Assembly (NCBI GenBank): GCA_022606425.2
Contig: JAHDVF020000437.1
Span: 1-64,000, forward strand
Length of the DNA: 64,000 nucleotides
Origin: Lepidostoma basale
Lineage: Eukaryota; Arthropoda; Insecta; Trichoptera; Lepidostomatidae
Reading direction: 5' to 3'
How positions within the stretch are numbered: position 1 is the stretch's first letter; each line of letters opens with the position of its first letter. The notes under the pieces are model-generated. The model did not search any database, was not told the origin of the DNA, and saw nothing but the letters and a program-made list of their open reading frames with translations. This document shows, piece after piece, positions 61,967 through 64,000 of the stretch. The position numbers and the translations under genes are program-made.

Positions 61967-62285
61967 GATAGAATTACAAATACAGAAATCAGACGCTGAA
62001 CAAAAGTCGCCGATATCATGGATCGGATCGCAAAATTGAAATGGCAATGGGCAGGACACGTAGCCAGACAGCCAAGTTCAAGATGGACTACCAAAATCTT
62101 AATGTGGAGGCCATGGGAAAACAAAAGGGGTGTCGGTCGGCCACAGAAGAGATGGGCCGACGATATTGTTGTGGTCGCCGGGAAAAAATGGATTGAAGCG
62201 GCACAGGATAGAGAAAAATGGAGACAGATGGAAGAGGCCTACATCCAGCAGTGGGGGGAAGGCTAGGAAGAAGAAGAAGAAGAAA
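61967..62285 (+). mobile_element. RTE-like LINE C-terminus with GAA tail
   Basis: 82-codon frame: MDRIAKLKWQWAGHVARQPS, WRPWENKRGVGRPQKRWADD, WIEAAQDREKWRQMEEAYIQ, then (GAAGAA)n. The GRPQKRWADD motif is a hallmark of this RTE-like lineage. Confidence 0.8.
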
Positions 62286-62699
62286 ATTGACCTAAATACA
62301 TATCCAATTTCTAATTATTTTAAACATTATTTTAATATAGTACGCATTAAGTCGGAATATACTAAATTAAAAAAAAATGAATCGACACGATTTGCATAGG
62401 TTTTCATTTATTATATTTTAAAATTCGAACACCTGCTAAGTTTAATGTTTGTGTTCATTATTATAAGATGCAATCTGTTACCCTACTAATGTCAGTCATA
62501 GAAGATTAATAATATGATATTGTATACACTTGAGGCTTATGATGTATTTGACGAAGGGTATAACGAATCAATTTCAGAATATTTCGCAAGGGTGAATCAC
62601 GAAATTATTTAATTAAATATGGTTATAAATAACTTACCGAATGTAAATTTTTAAGATATGAATTATTAAGGTATACATTTAAATTATACTGTTTGATAA
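62286..62699. other. No gene seen
   Basis: AT-rich spacer with no supported feature. Confidence 0.4.
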
Positions 62700-62845
62700 A
62701 TAATGAACAAAAAGGCTTTGGCAGTATCAGGTTGTCTCAATTATATCATATGGAAGATTATATATATGAGAACTGACAGTAAGGAAAAAATAAACAAAAC
62801 CTGAATATACAAGGCCTATATTGACATACCAGGTTGAGGCTACTA
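62700..62845 (+). mobile_element. alpha-RTE relic
   Basis: ALAVSGCLNYIIWKIIYMRT and DSKEKINKT correspond to the SAVSGCLKNLVWKNKHMRID segment of the full-length ORF. Strongly decayed. Confidence 0.45.
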
Positions 62846-62879
62846 GGAGGAGCGAAGATATTGTGCGGACAGTGGAAAG

Positions 62880-63010
62880 GACATATTATATATAAGGTTC
62901 CCACCACCACCCGAGAGTGTTATAGGACGCAGCGACGCCCTTTCGTCAGTCTCGCTGCACTATCTAGGCCTGTTCCTTGTCCATCCGGGACTTACGTTAA
63001 TTTAATTTAC
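62880..63010 (-). repeat. F element, internal part
   Basis: Reverse complement has ACGTAAGTCCCGGATGGAC, GGCCTAG, GACTGACGAAAGGGCGTCGC and TCCTATAACACTCTCGGGTG, matching 24180-24290. Confidence 0.55.
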
Positions 63011-63130
63011 AGAGTTAATTTAGTAAGCAGAGAGAATGGACCGACACACTACTCTATGCTAGCACACTTCTTAAGCTTCCTCCACATTCATACAGCGAGT
63101 CATCCACGTTGATTCTTCCGAGTTCTAACA
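63010..63130 (-). mobile_element. TTAG-RTE fragment
   Basis: Minus strand: WMTRCMNVEEA-type C-terminus and GRVRTRKNQR; no tail. Confidence 0.45.
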
Positions 63131-63525
63131 TGACCAACCTGTGACAGTGGAAAGGACAGTAGAAAGGTGAAGAACACTGGCGAGAGACCAAGAGGGATGG
63201 CGTGGGGGTGGAGAGGTTTACGTCTAGCAGTGGACGGAGACAACCTGATGAAGATATTGACATATGACATTGAGCCCACAGTGGGTACAGCAAGAACAAG
63301 TCTAAAGCGCGGGTGGGACAATAGAAGGACAGATAATGCAGAAGACACTGGAATGCGCACGTGCAGAGGATGGATCCCTCCAGAATCCCACACGTTGTAA
63401 TGCATCAGATTCTTGTTGGCTAACGTCCCCCTGGAAGACGTCAAAGAGATGGAGGGATATCTGGAAGTCAACTTCCCGAGAGAGGCCAGCCTGACTACAG
63501 TAACAGACCAAAGGTCTTAAAGAAG
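63131..63525 (+). mobile_element. LINE 3' debris and alpha-RTE-like fragment
   Basis: 63190-63260 reads the WRGLRLAVDGDNLMK end of an unassigned LINE. 63290-63525 (ARVGQ..TDNAEDTGMRTCRGWIP, then PLEDVKEMEGYLEVNFPRE) matches the 27414-27884 copy, ending in AAGAAGAAG. Confidence 0.55.
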
Positions 63526-63629
63526 AAGTCTTCTGGGTTTTGGTCGTACCTGTGACTGATGACCTATACCACGGTTCCTAAATGTTCGGCGAACTAGTGT
63601 TCCTTTGTTTTCTTCGACAACAACAACAA

Positions 63630-63865
63630 CAAAGCATCACGCCGTTTCCTCCTAGGGGTAGGCAGAGAGATTGGATTGCCACACTACTCTATTCTGGCCC
63701 ACCTCTCTAGCTTCCTCCACATTCATACAGCGAGTCACGTATGATTCTTCCGACTTCTAACATGACCAACCTTTAAAATTTGATTAATTTGGTCATGCCA
63801 TGTTATCCTCCGTACTCCATTTCATCATTGACGTATACTTTCATAAACATTCTTTTTTTTTTTTT
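63630..63865 (-). mobile_element. TTAG-RTE C-terminal fragment
   Basis: (CAA)n tail, GCATCACGCCGTTTCCTCCT, then C-terminus back toward YVNDEMEYGG. The tail-end hairpin is mutated (CCCCTAGGAGG). Confidence 0.6.
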
Positions 63866-63879
63866 AAAGACTAACACCG

Positions 63880-64000
63880 GAGATTTAAATCAATGATATT
63901 AGAATTTATTTTACAATCTTCAATGTGAGCAGAAAATAGCTCATTATTATGAAGAAGGAATCTGGTCGTGTCCAGGCTCGAACCCAAGTCCCCTTGATCA
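63880..64000 (-). mobile_element. tRNA-like SINE, family 2, cut by window edge
   Basis: Minus strand GGGTTCGAGCCTGG is a B-box-like sequence. The body (TAATGAGCTATTTTCTGCTC) matches 46195-46250. The A-box end lies beyond position 64000. Confidence 0.6.

Noticed and set aside
1..64000. CRISPR array
   Set aside because: Repeats are dispersed or simple tandem repeats, with no evenly spaced identical repeats and unique spacers, and the DNA is eukaryotic.
1..64000. Autonomous Penelope-like element behind the ribozymes
   Set aside because: No frame with a Penelope-type RT or GIY-YIG endonuclease was found in the window; the link rests on family knowledge only.

Overview
This window looks like non-coding, repeat-crowded DNA from an arthropod, most likely an insect. 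The evidence is one recognisable animal gene, phase-consistent GT-AG introns, arthropod-type mariner, RTE-like, CR1/L2-like and jockey-like elements, and no operons. The insect order cannot be fixed from sequence alone; a large-genome order such as Lepidoptera or Hemiptera would fit.

The one host gene is a SKOR/Fussel (SKI-family Smad corepressor) gene on the + strand. It has a 31-codon first coding exon (18469-18562) and a 394-codon second exon (19067-20248) carrying the whole SKI/SNO/DAC and Smad4-binding regions. The reading frame leaves the window in an open phase-0 donor, so 20249-64000 is probably one large intron. A CpG-rich segment with a CRE palindrome and an inverted CCAAT box at 7940-8290 is the best candidate promoter or non-coding first exon. 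The rest is transposons and their debris.

Labels used below. alpha-RTE: single-ORF LINE with a GAA-repeat tail, full length at 51398-54393. TTAG-RTE: the commonest LINE, ending in a conserved hairpin and (GTTA)n. G element: non-autonomous repeat that borrows the TTAG-RTE 3' end. F element: about 317 bp SINE-like repeat with an AATAAA-type tail. R element: about 320 bp fold-back/MITE-like repeat. Also present are two tRNA-like SINE families, CR1/L2-like and jockey-like LINEs, two decayed mariners, a trio of mariner-type MITEs and a Tigger-like relic.

The most interesting signal is about twenty short motifs, on both strands, that read as hammerhead ribozymes or their remains. They follow the scheme CTGANGA core, stem II, GAAA, tiny palindromic stem III, cleavage base, stem I. 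Stem III differs between families (ACATGT, ACTAGT, ACCGGT, ACAGCTGT, ACGT) yet stays self-complementary, as expected of ribozymes that act as dimers. Most copies carry one extra base before stem II. Some show an apparent C3-G8 to U3-A8 swap in the core. Many sit as inverted pairs in 200-700 bp fold-back elements, and one sits in a 166 bp tandem unit. No Penelope-like reverse transcriptase is visible, so these would be non-autonomous.

Layout: 1-7900 repeats; 7940-8290 possible promoter; 8470-18415 ribozyme elements, LINEs and R elements; 18469-20248 SKOR exons; 20430-50300 intronic repeats with a few possible conserved islands; 50365-55170 a four-level nest of LINEs with readable target-site duplications; 55190-64000 more LINEs, including a nearly intact CR1/L2-like copy at 58518-60901. 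All numbers of differences were counted by eye; no search was run.
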